DNA of 64,000 bases from Pseudomonadales bacterium (GCA_022821865.1 JAJECW010000002.1:1-64000); one strand, 5' to 3'. Positions 37,171 through 46,440 are shown, numbered from the stretch's first letter. Translations and numbers: made by a program. The notes: generated from the sequence alone by a model not told the origin.

Positions 37171-38289
37171 ATGACACAAAAGCATCACATCAACCTGGTT
37201 TTCGGTGCGGCCCTGCTGCTTGCCGGCGGCGTTTCCGCCCAGACGGGAGGCAACATCGTCACCGGCGAGGGCTTCCCCAACCCCAATCCCAACTTTGAGA
37301 ACAACTGGGGCGACCTGCCCGCCGGACGCGAGTGGGGCTCCACGGCGGGAATCGACATCGACCCCACCGACGGCCACATCGTCGCCTATGAACGCTGCGG
37401 CGCCGGCGCCCTCGGCGGCCAGGGCATCAATTGCGACAGCAATCCGGTGGATCCCATCTTCAAGTTTGATCGCCACACCGGCGAAGTGCTCGCCAACTTC
37501 GGTGGCGGCGTCATGGTGGTGCCACACGGCATTCACGTGGACGATGAGGGCAACGTCTGGGTGGCGGATTTCGCCGGTAACGCCGAAGGCACCAAGGGCC
37601 ACCAGGTGCACAAGTTCAGCCCGGACGGCGAACTGCTCATGAGCCTCGGCACCGCCGGACAGCCCGGCAACGACAGCGCCCACCTCAACCAGCCCAATGA
37701 CGTCATCGTGGGCCCGGACGGCAGCATCTATGTGGCGGATGGCCACAGCGGCCAGGGCATGCTCGACGCGCAGGCGCTGGAAGAAGGCCGCCAGGCGGGC
37801 CTGACCGCGCGAATCGTGAAATACGCGCCGGACGGTACCTATATCAAGGAATGGGGCCAGCTTGGCACCGCCCATGGCGACTTCCGCACGCCACACGCGC
37901 TGGAGTTCGATTCCCGGGGCCGTCTCTGGGTGGCGGACCGCGGCAACCACCGCCTTGAGATATTCGATCAGGACGGCAACTACCTCGAATCCCGCTACAG
38001 CTACGGTCGCATCAGCGGGCTGTTCATCACCGATGACGACATGATCTACGCCATCGATTCCGAATCCGGCCCCCTGCGCCACGAGGCCTGGCACTGCGGC
38101 GTGCGCATCGGCCCGCTCGATGAGGATCGCATCACCGGCTTCATTCCCGGATACCAGACCGAAAGCCGGGGCGAGCAAGGCACCGCCGGCGAAGGCGTTG
38201 CGGTGGACGAGGACGGCAATGTCTTCGCCGCCGAAGGTCCCGCCTCCCTGCCTCTGGCGGGTGGCGCCTTCACCAGGTACACCCCGTAA
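37171..38289 (+). CDS. Exported NHL-repeat beta-propeller protein (PAL-like)
   Basis: 372 residues. Signal peptide (LVFGAALLLAGGVSAQ), then six or so NHL blades, each with a pattern like GNVWVADFAGN, GSIYVADGHSG or GRLWVADRGNHRLEIFDQDG. The fold and blade sequences resemble peptidyl-alpha-hydroxyglycine amidating lyase and related bacterial periplasmic propellers; enzymatic activity is not shown. GGAGG lies 8 bases before the ATG. A good terminator follows the stop. Confidence 0.85.
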   Translation: MTQKHHINLVFGAALLLAGGVSAQTGGNIVTGEGFPNPNPNFENNWGDLPAGREWGSTAGIDIDPTDGHIVAYERCGAGALGGQGINCDSNPVDPIFKFDRHTGEVLANFGGGVMVVPHGIHVDDEGNVWVADFAGNAEGTKGHQVHKFSPDGELLMSLGTAGQPGNDSAHLNQPNDVIVGPDGSIYVADGHSGQGMLDAQALEEGRQAGLTARIVKYAPDGTYIKEWGQLGTAHGDFRTPHALEFDSRGRLWVADRGNHRLEIFDQDGNYLESRYSYGRISGLFITDDDMIYAIDSESGPLRHEAWHCGVRIGPLDEDRITGFIPGYQTESRGEQGTAGEGVAVDEDGNVFAAEGPASLPLAGGAFTRYTP

Positions 38290-38300
38290 GACAGTCTGAA

Positions 38301-38330
38301 GAAACCCCGTCCAGGCGGGGTTTCTCTTTC
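38301..38330 (+). terminator. Rho-independent terminator of the NHL-propeller gene
   Basis: Stem AAACCCCG/CGGGGTTT with loop TCCAGG, followed by the T-rich CTCTTTC, 13 bases past the stop codon. Confidence 0.85.
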
Positions 38331-38353
38331 TGCAATCCGCCATCTGAACCCCG

Positions 38354-38578
38354 ATGCGGCGCCGCCGGGAAGGATGCGCGGCGGACGGGATCGACTGGAG
38401 AGCAGGGGATAATACGCTGCTGAATCAAGGTCAGGGCCTCAAGTCTCGGGACGATCGGGAAAGCTTTCAATCCGAAGATGGCAATGACCAGCCGCCGCCC
38501 GACTACAGCGAACTGAAATCCAGGGTGGAAATGTGGGCCGGGGAACAGGACGCGGACAGCGACCACGCCCAGCGCTAG
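38354..38578 (+). CDS. Doubtful small hydrophilic protein
   Basis: 74 codons, highly charged (MRRRREGCAADGIDW start), with no recognised motif, no ribosome site and an equally long antisense frame. It is recorded because it ends exactly at the TAG of repeat B4, like genuine genes beside other B copies. It may be a gene fragment. Confidence 0.2.
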   Translation: MRRRREGCAADGIDWRAGDNTLLNQGQGLKSRDDRESFQSEDGNDQPPPDYSELKSRVEMWAGEQDADSDHAQR

Positions 38579-38742
38579 GAGCCTGCGCCGTAGGAATTCG
38601 CGAAAGCGAAAATTCGCTATCGCCGCGCCCCCGGCCGGTCGATTGAGGCGAATATTGGTGGATATTCAACGAAATCGAGCGGCCGGGGGGCGTGGACGGG
38701 AGCGGATTTGCAGCCGTGAATTCCTACGGCGCAGGCTCCTAG
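38576..38742 (+). repeat. Family B repeat, copy B4
   Basis: Full copy, TAGGAGCCTGCGCC to GGCGCAGGCTCCTAG, with intact inner inverted pair and core. It lies between the NHL-propeller gene and the HD gene. Confidence 0.93.
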
Positions 38743-38822
38743 AACCGTCTATTGGGAATCCCCCCGGAACCCGCACGATTCACGCGGTTCCGCGTCCACG
38801 GTCCAGCACGCGGTTGCCCGGA

Positions 38823-39608
38823 CTATAAAAAGTTGTTCGGCCAGATAATGGAGCGCCACATGTGGGCGACCGGGCTGCCATCGAAGCCAAGTCCTTCCCT
38901 GGGTTGCTTGAAGTGGCGACCGATGATGTCGGTGAAATCATCCACGTCCACCACCACGCCTTCCTCGAAGGAGTACAGGTCATTGAGGGTAATCAGCCGG
39001 GACGACATGTACCACTTGTGGTTTCTGGCTTCTTCCCAGGCCTTGACCAGGTAGGGCTCGGGCTTGTAGTCGGCGCCGAAGAAGCGGATATAGGCCTCGG
39101 GATACTCATAGCCCACGCTTTCGTCGGGGAAAAAGCGCAATGCCTGGTGCTTCTCGATGGCCCAGGCGACTTCCTCGTCCACATAGGGGCCCACCATTTG
39201 CGCGCACCAGTAGCCATGGTCGGTGCGGATCAGGTTGGATACGCAAATGTCGTGCAACAGGCAGGCCAGCACGATCTTTTCATCCAGGCCATTGTTCTTC
39301 GCCAGCCGCGCGCTTTGCAGCACGTGGTTTGCCGGGGCGAAACGCAGCTTGAAGAAATCGATCAGGGTCGGGGCTTCCGGCATGACGGGCAGGCGCGGGT
39401 CGTTATGCTGGTACCAGGGCCGGGTATCGCCGGGAATCGGGTCGGGAGTGGGTTCGATGCCGCACATCCAGGGAGTGGCGATGCGCTTGTCGAGTTCATC
39501 GCTCATGGCGTCTTCCAGGGCGTCGGCCTTGGCGGCGAGGGTGGTGGCGCCGGCTATGGAGGCGATGGAGGCGGCGCTGAGATTACTGAGGAAAGAACGA
39601 CGGTCCAT
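38823..39608 (-). CDS. Tat-exported HD-domain protein of unknown function
   Basis: 261 residues. The N-terminus MDRRSFLSNLSAASIASIAG is a twin-arginine-type signal, so the protein should be exported folded with its metal. An HD metal set is visible: His95 (ANHVLQSA), His119-Asp120 (LLHDICV), then His131 and His154. The pattern could serve a metal phosphohydrolase or a diiron oxygenase of the MIOX/PhnZ type; the periplasmic site makes a nucleotide substrate less likely. Start 39608 is chosen for the Tat motif. Divergent from the PQQ dehydrogenase gene. Confidence 0.65.
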   Translation of the reverse strand: MDRRSFLSNLSAASIASIAGATTLAAKADALEDAMSDELDKRIATPWMCGIEPTPDPIPGDTRPWYQHNDPRLPVMPEAPTLIDFFKLRFAPANHVLQSARLAKNNGLDEKIVLACLLHDICVSNLIRTDHGYWCAQMVGPYVDEEVAWAIEKHQALRFFPDESVGYEYPEAYIRFFGADYKPEPYLVKAWEEARNHKWYMSSRLITLNDLYSFEEGVVVDVDDFTDIIGRHFKQPREGLGFDGSPVAHMWRSIIWPNNFL

Positions 39609-39847
39609 GATTTTTCTCCGGGAATTGCTGTTGCTTCGGGGAGTATGTATCACAGGTAGAGGGAATGCGCCAGTTTTCTGTGAATGGGCTCCGGTCGCTT
39701 TCCGCCGGTGGCAGACACGCCTGGGTAGGGACGGGTGTAAATGGACGCGGGCGAAAATGGACTTGGGTGGGGGAGTTGTGGGAGTATTTGGCGGGCTGGC
39801 CGGGGCTGGCGTTGACAGACGGGTTTTCAGATTGGGCGATTGGCAAA

Positions 39848-41965
39848 ATGAATGATGCGATGAATGGGTTTTCGGGCTTCAGGGCCCTGGCCCTGGTTGG
39901 CGGGATGTGGTTTGGCGGGTTGGCGCTGGCACAGGATTACGGGGCCGCGGTCAATGCGGCGCGGCTGGTGGCGGCGGATGACGAACCCGGTTCCTGGATG
40001 AGCTATGGCAGGACCTACGACGAACAGCGCTACAGTCCGCTGGACCGGATCAACCGGGACAATGTGAACGAGCTCGGGCTGGCCTGGTACGCCGAGGTCA
40101 ACACCAGCCGGGGGCAGGAGGCCACGCCCATCGTGGTGGATGGGGCGCTGTATGTCTCCACGGCCTGGAGCATGGTGTACGCCTTTGACGCGGCGAGCGG
40201 CGAACCATTGTGGATGTATGACCCCGAGGTGGACCGCAACAAGGGTCGCGACGCCTGCTGCGATGTGGTCAATCGCGGCGTCGCGGTCTGGGACGGCAAG
40301 GTCTTTGTGGGCACCATAGACGGCCGTCTGGTGGCCATCGATGCCGCCGACGGCAGCCTTGCCTGGGAAACCATGACCACCGACCCCGCGCTGCCCTATA
40401 CGATTACCGGCGCCCCCCGGGTCGTCAAGGGCCTGGTGATGATCGGCAATGGCGGTGCCGAATACGGCGTGCGCGGCTATGTCACCGCCTATGACGCCGC
40501 GAACGGCGGGCAGGTCTGGCGCTTCCATACCGTGCCCGGCAATCCGGCGGACGGCTACGAAAGCGATGTCATGACCGCCGCCGCCAATACCTGGACCGGC
40601 GAATGGTGGCGCCTCGGCGGCGGCGGCACGGTCTGGGACGCCATGGCCTATGACGCCGGACTCGACCTGCTCTACATTGGCGTCGGCAATGGCTCGCCCT
40701 GGAACCAGAGCCTGCGCAGCCCCGGCGGCGGCGACAACCTGTTCCTCACTTCCATCGTCGCCCTGGACCCGGACGACGGCAGTTATGTCTGGCATTACCA
40801 GACCGTGCCCGGCGAAACCTGGGATTACACCGCCACCCAGCACATCATGCTGGCGGATCTGGAAATCGATGGCGGGATGCGCCGGGTGGTGATGCAGGCG
40901 CCCAAGAACGGTTTCTTTTATGTGCTGGACGCCGCAACGGGCGAATTCATCTCCGCCGAACCTTACACCCCGGTCAACTGGGCCAGCCATATCGACCCGG
41001 ACACCGGGCGCCCGGTGGAAATGCCCGAGGCGCGCTATGACCGCACCGGGCAGCCGGCGCTGGTGAGCCCGGGCCCCCTGGGCGGCCACAACTGGTATCC
41101 CATGGCTTTCAGCCAGCGCACCAATCTGGTCTATATCCCGGTGACCGAGAACTTCCTGGGCTATGTCGCCGACGCCGAATTCGTGGTGGACCCGGAAGGC
41201 TGGAACACCGGTATCGATTTCGGTCGGGGCGTGGGCTTCATGCTGAGCCTGCCGGACGCGCCGGTGAACGCCGCCCTGCTCAAGGCCTGGGACCCGGTGA
41301 CCCAGGAGGAAGTCTGGCGAGTCATGCACCCCGGCGGCTCCAGCGCCGCCGGCGTCCTGGCCACCGCCGGCGGCCTGGTTTTCCAGGGCAATCGTTCCGG
41401 CGAACTCGCAGCCTTCGACGACGCCACCGGCGAGCGCCTGTGGAGTACCCTGACCCAGGCTGGCGTCATGGCGGCGCCTTCCACCTACACCATCGACGGC
41501 GAGCAGTATCTTGCCCAGCTTGTGGGCTCTCCGGCGCTGCCCGCGGAAGGCCCCGGTGCGGCGGTATCCACCGCGGACCTTTCCAGCAACAATTCGCGCC
41601 TGCTGGTGTATCGCATCGGCGGCGACGCAAGTCTGCCGGAAATGCCCGAACTCGCCGATAGCGCTCCGGCGCCCGCGGAATTGCCCCAAATCGACGCCTC
41701 CAATGAAACCATTGCCCAGGGCGAAACCGCGTACAACCGCAATTGCAGCGTCTGCCACGGCCCCTTTGCGGTATCCATCCGCCTCGATACCTATCCCGAT
41801 CTGCGCATGAGCCCCTTGCTCGGCGACGCCGGGGCCTGGCACGCCGTGGTCATGGAAGGGGAACTGGCCGACGCCGGCATGGCGTCCTGGGAAGGCGTCA
41901 TCGATGACTCCGACGCCGAGGCCATCCGGGCCTACGTGATCACCATGGCCAGCCTGGGGCAATAA
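39848..41965 (+). CDS. PQQ-dependent alcohol dehydrogenase with a C-terminal cytochrome c domain (quinohemoprotein)
   Basis: 705 residues. Signal peptide (ALALVGGMWFGGLALAQ), an eight-bladed PQQ propeller and a C-terminal c-type heme domain with CSVCHG (Cys633, Cys636, His637). The vicinal disulfide Cys137-Cys138 that stacks on PQQ is present (RDACCDVVNRG) and the catalytic base is Asp326 in ETWDYT. The residue two after it is Thr328, not the extra Asp of lanthanide enzymes, so calcium is the expected metal. It oxidises alcohols in the periplasm. Start 39848 places the signal peptide at the N-terminus. An NhaC gene follows after 55 bp. Confidence 0.93.
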   Translation: MNDAMNGFSGFRALALVGGMWFGGLALAQDYGAAVNAARLVAADDEPGSWMSYGRTYDEQRYSPLDRINRDNVNELGLAWYAEVNTSRGQEATPIVVDGALYVSTAWSMVYAFDAASGEPLWMYDPEVDRNKGRDACCDVVNRGVAVWDGKVFVGTIDGRLVAIDAADGSLAWETMTTDPALPYTITGAPRVVKGLVMIGNGGAEYGVRGYVTAYDAANGGQVWRFHTVPGNPADGYESDVMTAAANTWTGEWWRLGGGGTVWDAMAYDAGLDLLYIGVGNGSPWNQSLRSPGGGDNLFLTSIVALDPDDGSYVWHYQTVPGETWDYTATQHIMLADLEIDGGMRRVVMQAPKNGFFYVLDAATGEFISAEPYTPVNWASHIDPDTGRPVEMPEARYDRTGQPALVSPGPLGGHNWYPMAFSQRTNLVYIPVTENFLGYVADAEFVVDPEGWNTGIDFGRGVGFMLSLPDAPVNAALLKAWDPVTQEEVWRVMHPGGSSAAGVLATAGGLVFQGNRSGELAAFDDATGERLWSTLTQAGVMAAPSTYTIDGEQYLAQLVGSPALPAEGPGAAVSTADLSSNNSRLLVYRIGGDASLPEMPELADSAPAPAELPQIDASNETIAQGETAYNRNCSVCHGPFAVSIRLDTYPDLRMSPLLGDAGAWHAVVMEGELADAGMASWEGVIDDSDAEAIRAYVITMASLGQ

Positions 41966-42020
41966 GTGCGACAGGTGCGATAAACGCCGGTATCCCGGAA
42001 CAGCAACGGCGGCGGGCCGC

Positions 42021-43442
42021 ATGGAGACTTATCAGCCGAACGCGCTATCGATCCTGCCGCCCCTGCTGGCGATCCTGCTGGCCATCGCCACCCGGCAGGT
42101 GGTGATATCCCTCGGCATCGGCATCTGGGCGGGATTCTGCCTGCTCGAGGAAATCGATCCGATTTCCGCGTTGCCCCGGGCCCTGGATGGCCTTATCAAC
42201 GTGTTTTCCGACCCCGGCGATACCCGGGTGCTGGTGTTCACCCTGATCATCGGCGGCCTGATTGCCACCATCGAACAGACCGGCGGCGTACGCGGCTTCA
42301 TTCGCCTGCTGGAGCAAAGCGCCTGGGTCAACAACGGCTGGCGCGCGAAATGGCTGGCCTGGTTCACCGGTATCGTGGTTTTTGTGGAATCCAATATCAC
42401 CCTGCTGGTGGCCGGGGCGATTTCCCGGCCGCTGTTCGACCATTACCGGATTTCCCGGGAAAAACTCGCCTATATCATCGATTCGACCTCGGCGCCGGTG
42501 TGCATTCTGATTCCGCTCAACGCCTGGGGCGCCGTCGTGCTCGGCCTGCTTGCCTCGACCTCGGTGGAAGAACCCATCAGTGTCTTTCTCACGGCGATTC
42601 CGCTCAATTTCTATCCGATTCTCGCCATCGGATTCAGCGCCTTCGTCATCTGGCGCAATCTCGATCTCGGCCCCATGGCCCGGGCCGAGCGGCGCACCGC
42701 ATCCGGCGAATTGCTCTGGCCCAATGCCACCCCCATGGTGGACCCGTCGATTCTTTCCAGCGGGGAAGCTGCGGGGCAGGGCGACCGGGCCCGCTACATG
42801 ATCGCCCCGATTGCCGTCATGGTGCTCAGTATGCCCGCCGCGCTGTGGATTACCGGCGACGGCGACATGCTGGCCGGTTCGGGTTCGACTTCGGTGCTTT
42901 GGGCGGTGTTGCTGGCGCTGGCCTGCTGCTGGCTGCTCGTGCTCCTCGACCGCCGCAGCCATGTGGATGAGTTGATGCGCACCTTTCTGCGCGGCGCCGG
43001 CGGGCTCTTGCCGGTGGCGGTGATTCTGCTGTTCGCCCTGGCCCTGGGCGATGTGGCCAATGCCCTGGGCACGGGAACCTATGTTGCCGGGCTTGCCGGA
43101 GACACCCTGCCGCTGGGCCTGCTGCTGCCGCTGCTCTTCATCCTGTCGGCTTTTACCGCTTTCTCCATCGGTTCGAGTTTCGGCACTTTCGCCATCATGG
43201 TGCCCATCGCCGTGCAGACCGCTCTCGCCCTCGAAATCAATCCCGGTTTTTTCCTCGCGGCGGTGCTGTCGGGCTCGGTATTCGGCGATCATGCCTCGCC
43301 CATCAGCGACACCACCGTGGTGGCGTCCATGGCCTCGGCCACAGACCATATCGATCACGTCAGAACCCAGTTGCCCTACGCGCTGTGCTGCGCCGCCCTC
43401 GCGGCCATCCTGTTCTTCCTGTTCGGTTTGCTTGCGCTATGA
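42021..43442 (+). CDS. NhaC-type Na+/H+ antiporter (third of three)
   Basis: 473 residues with about eleven or twelve helices. Family motifs: FVESNITLLVAGAISRPLFD, SIGSSFGTFAIMVPIAV and SGSVFGDHASPISDTTVVASM, where the usual GDKxSP reads GDHASP. It belongs to the more distant branch near the Na+/H+ antiporter NhaC-like group that carries GDHxSPISDTT. Close spacing after the PQQ dehydrogenase suggests co-transcription. Confidence 0.88.
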   Translation: METYQPNALSILPPLLAILLAIATRQVVISLGIGIWAGFCLLEEIDPISALPRALDGLINVFSDPGDTRVLVFTLIIGGLIATIEQTGGVRGFIRLLEQSAWVNNGWRAKWLAWFTGIVVFVESNITLLVAGAISRPLFDHYRISREKLAYIIDSTSAPVCILIPLNAWGAVVLGLLASTSVEEPISVFLTAIPLNFYPILAIGFSAFVIWRNLDLGPMARAERRTASGELLWPNATPMVDPSILSSGEAAGQGDRARYMIAPIAVMVLSMPAALWITGDGDMLAGSGSTSVLWAVLLALACCWLLVLLDRRSHVDELMRTFLRGAGGLLPVAVILLFALALGDVANALGTGTYVAGLAGDTLPLGLLLPLLFILSAFTAFSIGSSFGTFAIMVPIAVQTALALEINPGFFLAAVLSGSVFGDHASPISDTTVVASMASATDHIDHVRTQLPYALCCAALAAILFFLFGLLAL

Positions 43443-43450
43443 CATCACCC

Positions 43451-43488
43451 GTCATTCCGCGACTGCGCTTCGCTCCGCGCGGAATGAC
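43451..43488. repeat. Family D palindrome, best example
   Basis: GTCATTCCGCGACTGCGCTT and the following CGCTCCGCGCGGAATGAC form a near-perfect inverted repeat. It lies between the convergent NhaC gene and the small membrane protein gene, where it could end both transcripts. Confidence 0.85.
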
Positions 43489-43502
43489 GGGGAGCGGGAT
43501 TC

Positions 43503-43805
43503 TCAGCGCCGGGCCTTGTCAAGAATCGACTTGATGGTGAAGGCGCAGGTCATGTAGACCAGCGTCAGCATGGCCCAGGCGAAAATCTGCAACCGCCAGT
43601 TGGCGCCGTCGCCCGGATTCGCCGCCCGGGCAATCATCCACACCAGCCACGGCAAGCCGAGCAGCAAGGGCGCCAGCGCCGCCCTGCGCCATGTCCCGCG
43701 CCAGGCGCGATATGCCGCCCAGGGCAGCCAGGCGCCCGCCGCCGCCACAGCCAGCGTCAGCAGGGATATGCCGAGGTCCGTCGCATCAGGCATTGCGGGC
43801 GACAT
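43503..43805 (-). CDS. Small membrane protein of unknown function
   Basis: About 100 residues with three hydrophobic helices (LGISLLTLAVAAAGAWLPW, ALAPLLLGLPWLVWMIA and IFAWAMLTLVYMTCAFTI). No motif recognised. The start is uncertain between ATGs at 43805 and 43793. It is divergent from ppc. Confidence 0.55.
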   Translation of the reverse strand: MSPAMPDATDLGISLLTLAVAAAGAWLPWAAYRAWRGTWRRAALAPLLLGLPWLVWMIARAANPGDGANWRLQIFAWAMLTLVYMTCAFTIKSILDKARR

Positions 43806-43887
43806 GCTGGAGAGCGGGGAACTTGCGGGACTGCATACCAGGCATGGGTGCGTTATCATGCGCGCGGCGCGGTCTCCCCTTATAGCC

Positions 43888-46440
43888 ATGTCCATCCAAT
43901 CTGTCCACAAGGATTACCGCAATCTCGTTGAGTTGAATTATCAGCTCTACAATGGCCTGTTTCTCACCCTGCCACTCGACGCCGTGCAACAAACCGGCGT
44001 GCTGCTGCCCCTGCTTGAGGAAGCCTGCCGGGAGGGGCTCGAATCCGGCGCCAATCCGCGGCAGATACTCGGCGATTTTTTCGCCAGCCATCGCCCGGAT
44101 TTTGACGAGGACGCCAAGGTCGCCTTTCTGTTCAAGGTGATCCAGTACGTCGAGCGCCAGATCGTGCTCGTGGACGCTCTGGAAGATGCCGCCTTCGAAA
44201 AAATCCACGAAACCGCGGCGGGCAATGAATTGCAGCGCCTCGGCGGGGGGGGCGGCGCCGAAGGCTCGCAGCGCGCCCTGCTCGAACGCTTCCGCGCCCG
44301 GGTAACGCTCACGGCCCACCCCACCCAGTTCTATCCCGGCAAGGTGCTCGCCATCATTACCGACCTCACCGGGGCGATTCGCGGACAGGACATCGCCCGG
44401 GCCCGCAATCTGCTGCAGCAGCTCGGCAATACGCCTTTTTTCAATAAGGAAAAACCTTCGCCACTCGATGAGGCGGTCAATCTCGGCTGGTATCTCGGCA
44501 ATATCTTCTATCCCGCCATTGCCCGAATCCACAGCCGTCTCGGGGAGCAGTTCAATGGCGGCTATCGGCCCAATCCGCAGTTGCTCAGCGTCGGCTTCTG
44601 GCCCGGCGGTGATCGTGACGGAAATCCGCGGGTAACTCCCGCGATCACCGGGAAAGTTGCCAGTAAACTGCGCAATCTCATCATCAGCCGCTATCACCGG
44701 GATGTACGCAGGCTGAAGCGCAGGCTCAGCTATGCCGAAGTCCACGAACGGCTGGAAGACATCGAACTCCGCCTGCATCGCGAGTTGGTGAACGAACTCG
44801 AGCAGGCCTTCGCTTCGCCGGCGGAACTGATCGCCGAACTCGAGCAGATCCGGGAAATGGTCATAGGCCGCTACCAGTCGCTTTATCTCGACCAGCTTGA
44901 TTCCTTCCTGCTCAAGGTCCGCACTTTCGGTTTTCATTTCGCCAGCCTCGATATCCGCCAGGATTCCCGGGTACTCGGCGCGAGTCTCGATCAGGCGATC
45001 CAGGGGAATCCCGGCAAGTTTCCCGCGGATTTCGGCCAGTTCGAAGAATCGAAGAAGATCGATTTTCTGCTGGGCCTGGACCAGAATCTCGACTGGTCCG
45101 AATCCACGGATCCGTTGTCCACCGACACCATGGAATCCCTGGCCCTGATGCGGGACATTCAGGCCCGCAACGGTGAACTCGCCTGCCATCGCTACATCAT
45201 CAGCAATTGCCGCGGGCCGCTCGATGTGGCCGTCCTGCTCGCCTTGCTGCGGGGCACGGGCTGGCGGCGCCCCAGCGTGGATATCGTGCCCCTGTTCGAG
45301 ACGATTGCCGATCTGGAACGCGCCGGCGAGTTCATGGGGCGACTCTACGACGACCCGCGCTACCGCGAACACCTGCGGCGGCGGGACTGCCGGCAGACCG
45401 TCATGCTCGGTTTTTCCGACGGCACCAAGGACGGCGGCTACGTCACCGCCAACTGGTCGATTTACAAGTCCAAGGAGGACATCACCCGGGTTTCCCGGCG
45501 GGCCGGCGTGGAAGTGAACTTTTTCGACGGCCGGGGCGGGCCGCCGGCAAGAGGCGGCGGCAACACCTATCAGTTCTACGCCGCCCTCGGCAAGACCATC
45601 GAAAGCAACCAGATCCAGCTCACTGTCCAGGGCCAGACCATCAGTTCCCATTACGGCACCCGGCAGGCAGCCGAGCACAATCTGCGGCAACTGCTTGCCG
45701 CCGGGCTCGAAAACAATCTGCTGGAGCTGCCCGAGCGGGAAATCGAACCCAGGCAGCGGGAACTGCTCGAACAGCTATCGGCAATCAGTCTGAAACACTA
45801 CCAGCGCTTCAAGTCGCATCCAGAGTTCCTGCCCTACCTGGAACAGATGAGCACCATGAGCTACTACAGCCAGTCGAACATCGCCAGCCGGCCAGCGCGC
45901 CGGGGCGGGGGAGGCGGCGCCGATTTCGAGGATCTGCGGGCGATTCCCTTCGTGGGCGCCTGGGGGCAGCTCGGCCAGAATGTGCCGGGATTCTATGGCC
46001 TCGGCACGGCATTGCGGCAGGTTGCCGACGCCGGCAGATTGCGGGAACTCAAGGAACTCCACCAGCGCAACCGCTTCTTCCGCACCCTGGTGGGCAACAG
46101 CATGCAAAGCATGAGCAAGGCCAATTTCGCGCTCACCGCCCATCTGGCCGAACACCCCCGCTTTGGCGCCTTCTGGCGCCTGATCCACGACGAATTCCGG
46201 CTGAGCCGGGAAATGGTCCTGCGAATCTCCGGCCAGAACACCCTGCTGGAAGACAACCCCGCCAGCCGCCTCAGCATCGAGTTGCGCCAGCGCATCGTAT
46301 TGCCCCTGCTCGTCATCCAGCAATTCGCCTTCATGCAGGTCAACCGCGAAGAACTCCGGGAAGCCGACCGCTCCCGCTACGAAAAAATGATCATCCGCTG
46401 CATGTTCGGCAACATCAACGCCTCCCGCAATTCGGCTTGA
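43888..46440 (+). CDS. ppc: Phosphoenolpyruvate carboxylase, divergent form
   Basis: 850 residues. Adds bicarbonate to PEP to make oxaloacetate. The first catalytic histidine is His144 in LTAHPTQFYPGK, GGDRDGNPRVT and LGFSDGTKDGGYVTANW are conserved. The second family motif FHGRGG reads FFDGRGGPPARGGG, with Asp547 where E. coli has His579, and the C-terminus ends RNSA instead of RNTG. The protein is also shorter than the E. coli enzyme. It therefore belongs to a distinct branch; the allosteric aspartate site and C-terminus may differ. Start 43888 (MSIQSVHKDYRNLVELNYQL) matches this branch. Confidence 0.93.
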   Translation: MSIQSVHKDYRNLVELNYQLYNGLFLTLPLDAVQQTGVLLPLLEEACREGLESGANPRQILGDFFASHRPDFDEDAKVAFLFKVIQYVERQIVLVDALEDAAFEKIHETAAGNELQRLGGGGGAEGSQRALLERFRARVTLTAHPTQFYPGKVLAIITDLTGAIRGQDIARARNLLQQLGNTPFFNKEKPSPLDEAVNLGWYLGNIFYPAIARIHSRLGEQFNGGYRPNPQLLSVGFWPGGDRDGNPRVTPAITGKVASKLRNLIISRYHRDVRRLKRRLSYAEVHERLEDIELRLHRELVNELEQAFASPAELIAELEQIREMVIGRYQSLYLDQLDSFLLKVRTFGFHFASLDIRQDSRVLGASLDQAIQGNPGKFPADFGQFEESKKIDFLLGLDQNLDWSESTDPLSTDTMESLALMRDIQARNGELACHRYIISNCRGPLDVAVLLALLRGTGWRRPSVDIVPLFETIADLERAGEFMGRLYDDPRYREHLRRRDCRQTVMLGFSDGTKDGGYVTANWSIYKSKEDITRVSRRAGVEVNFFDGRGGPPARGGGNTYQFYAALGKTIESNQIQLTVQGQTISSHYGTRQAAEHNLRQLLAAGLENNLLELPEREIEPRQRELLEQLSAISLKHYQRFKSHPEFLPYLEQMSTMSYYSQSNIASRPARRGGGGGADFEDLRAIPFVGAWGQLGQNVPGFYGLGTALRQVADAGRLRELKELHQRNRFFRTLVGNSMQSMSKANFALTAHLAEHPRFGAFWRLIHDEFRLSREMVLRISGQNTLLEDNPASRLSIELRQRIVLPLLVIQQFAFMQVNREELREADRSRYEKMIIRCMFGNINASRNSA

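Larger units (their letters stand above)
38331..38822. other. Interval with a doubtful small frame and repeat B4
   Basis: Holds the uncertain frame 38354-38578 and repeat B4 (38576-38742). From 38743 to the HD gene stop I see nothing further. Confidence 0.6.

Noticed and set aside
40811..40840. Lanthanide-dependent (XoxF-like) alcohol dehydrogenase
   Set aside because: The residue two after the catalytic Asp is Thr328 rather than Asp, and the protein has a fused cytochrome domain, so a calcium quinohemoprotein is the better call.
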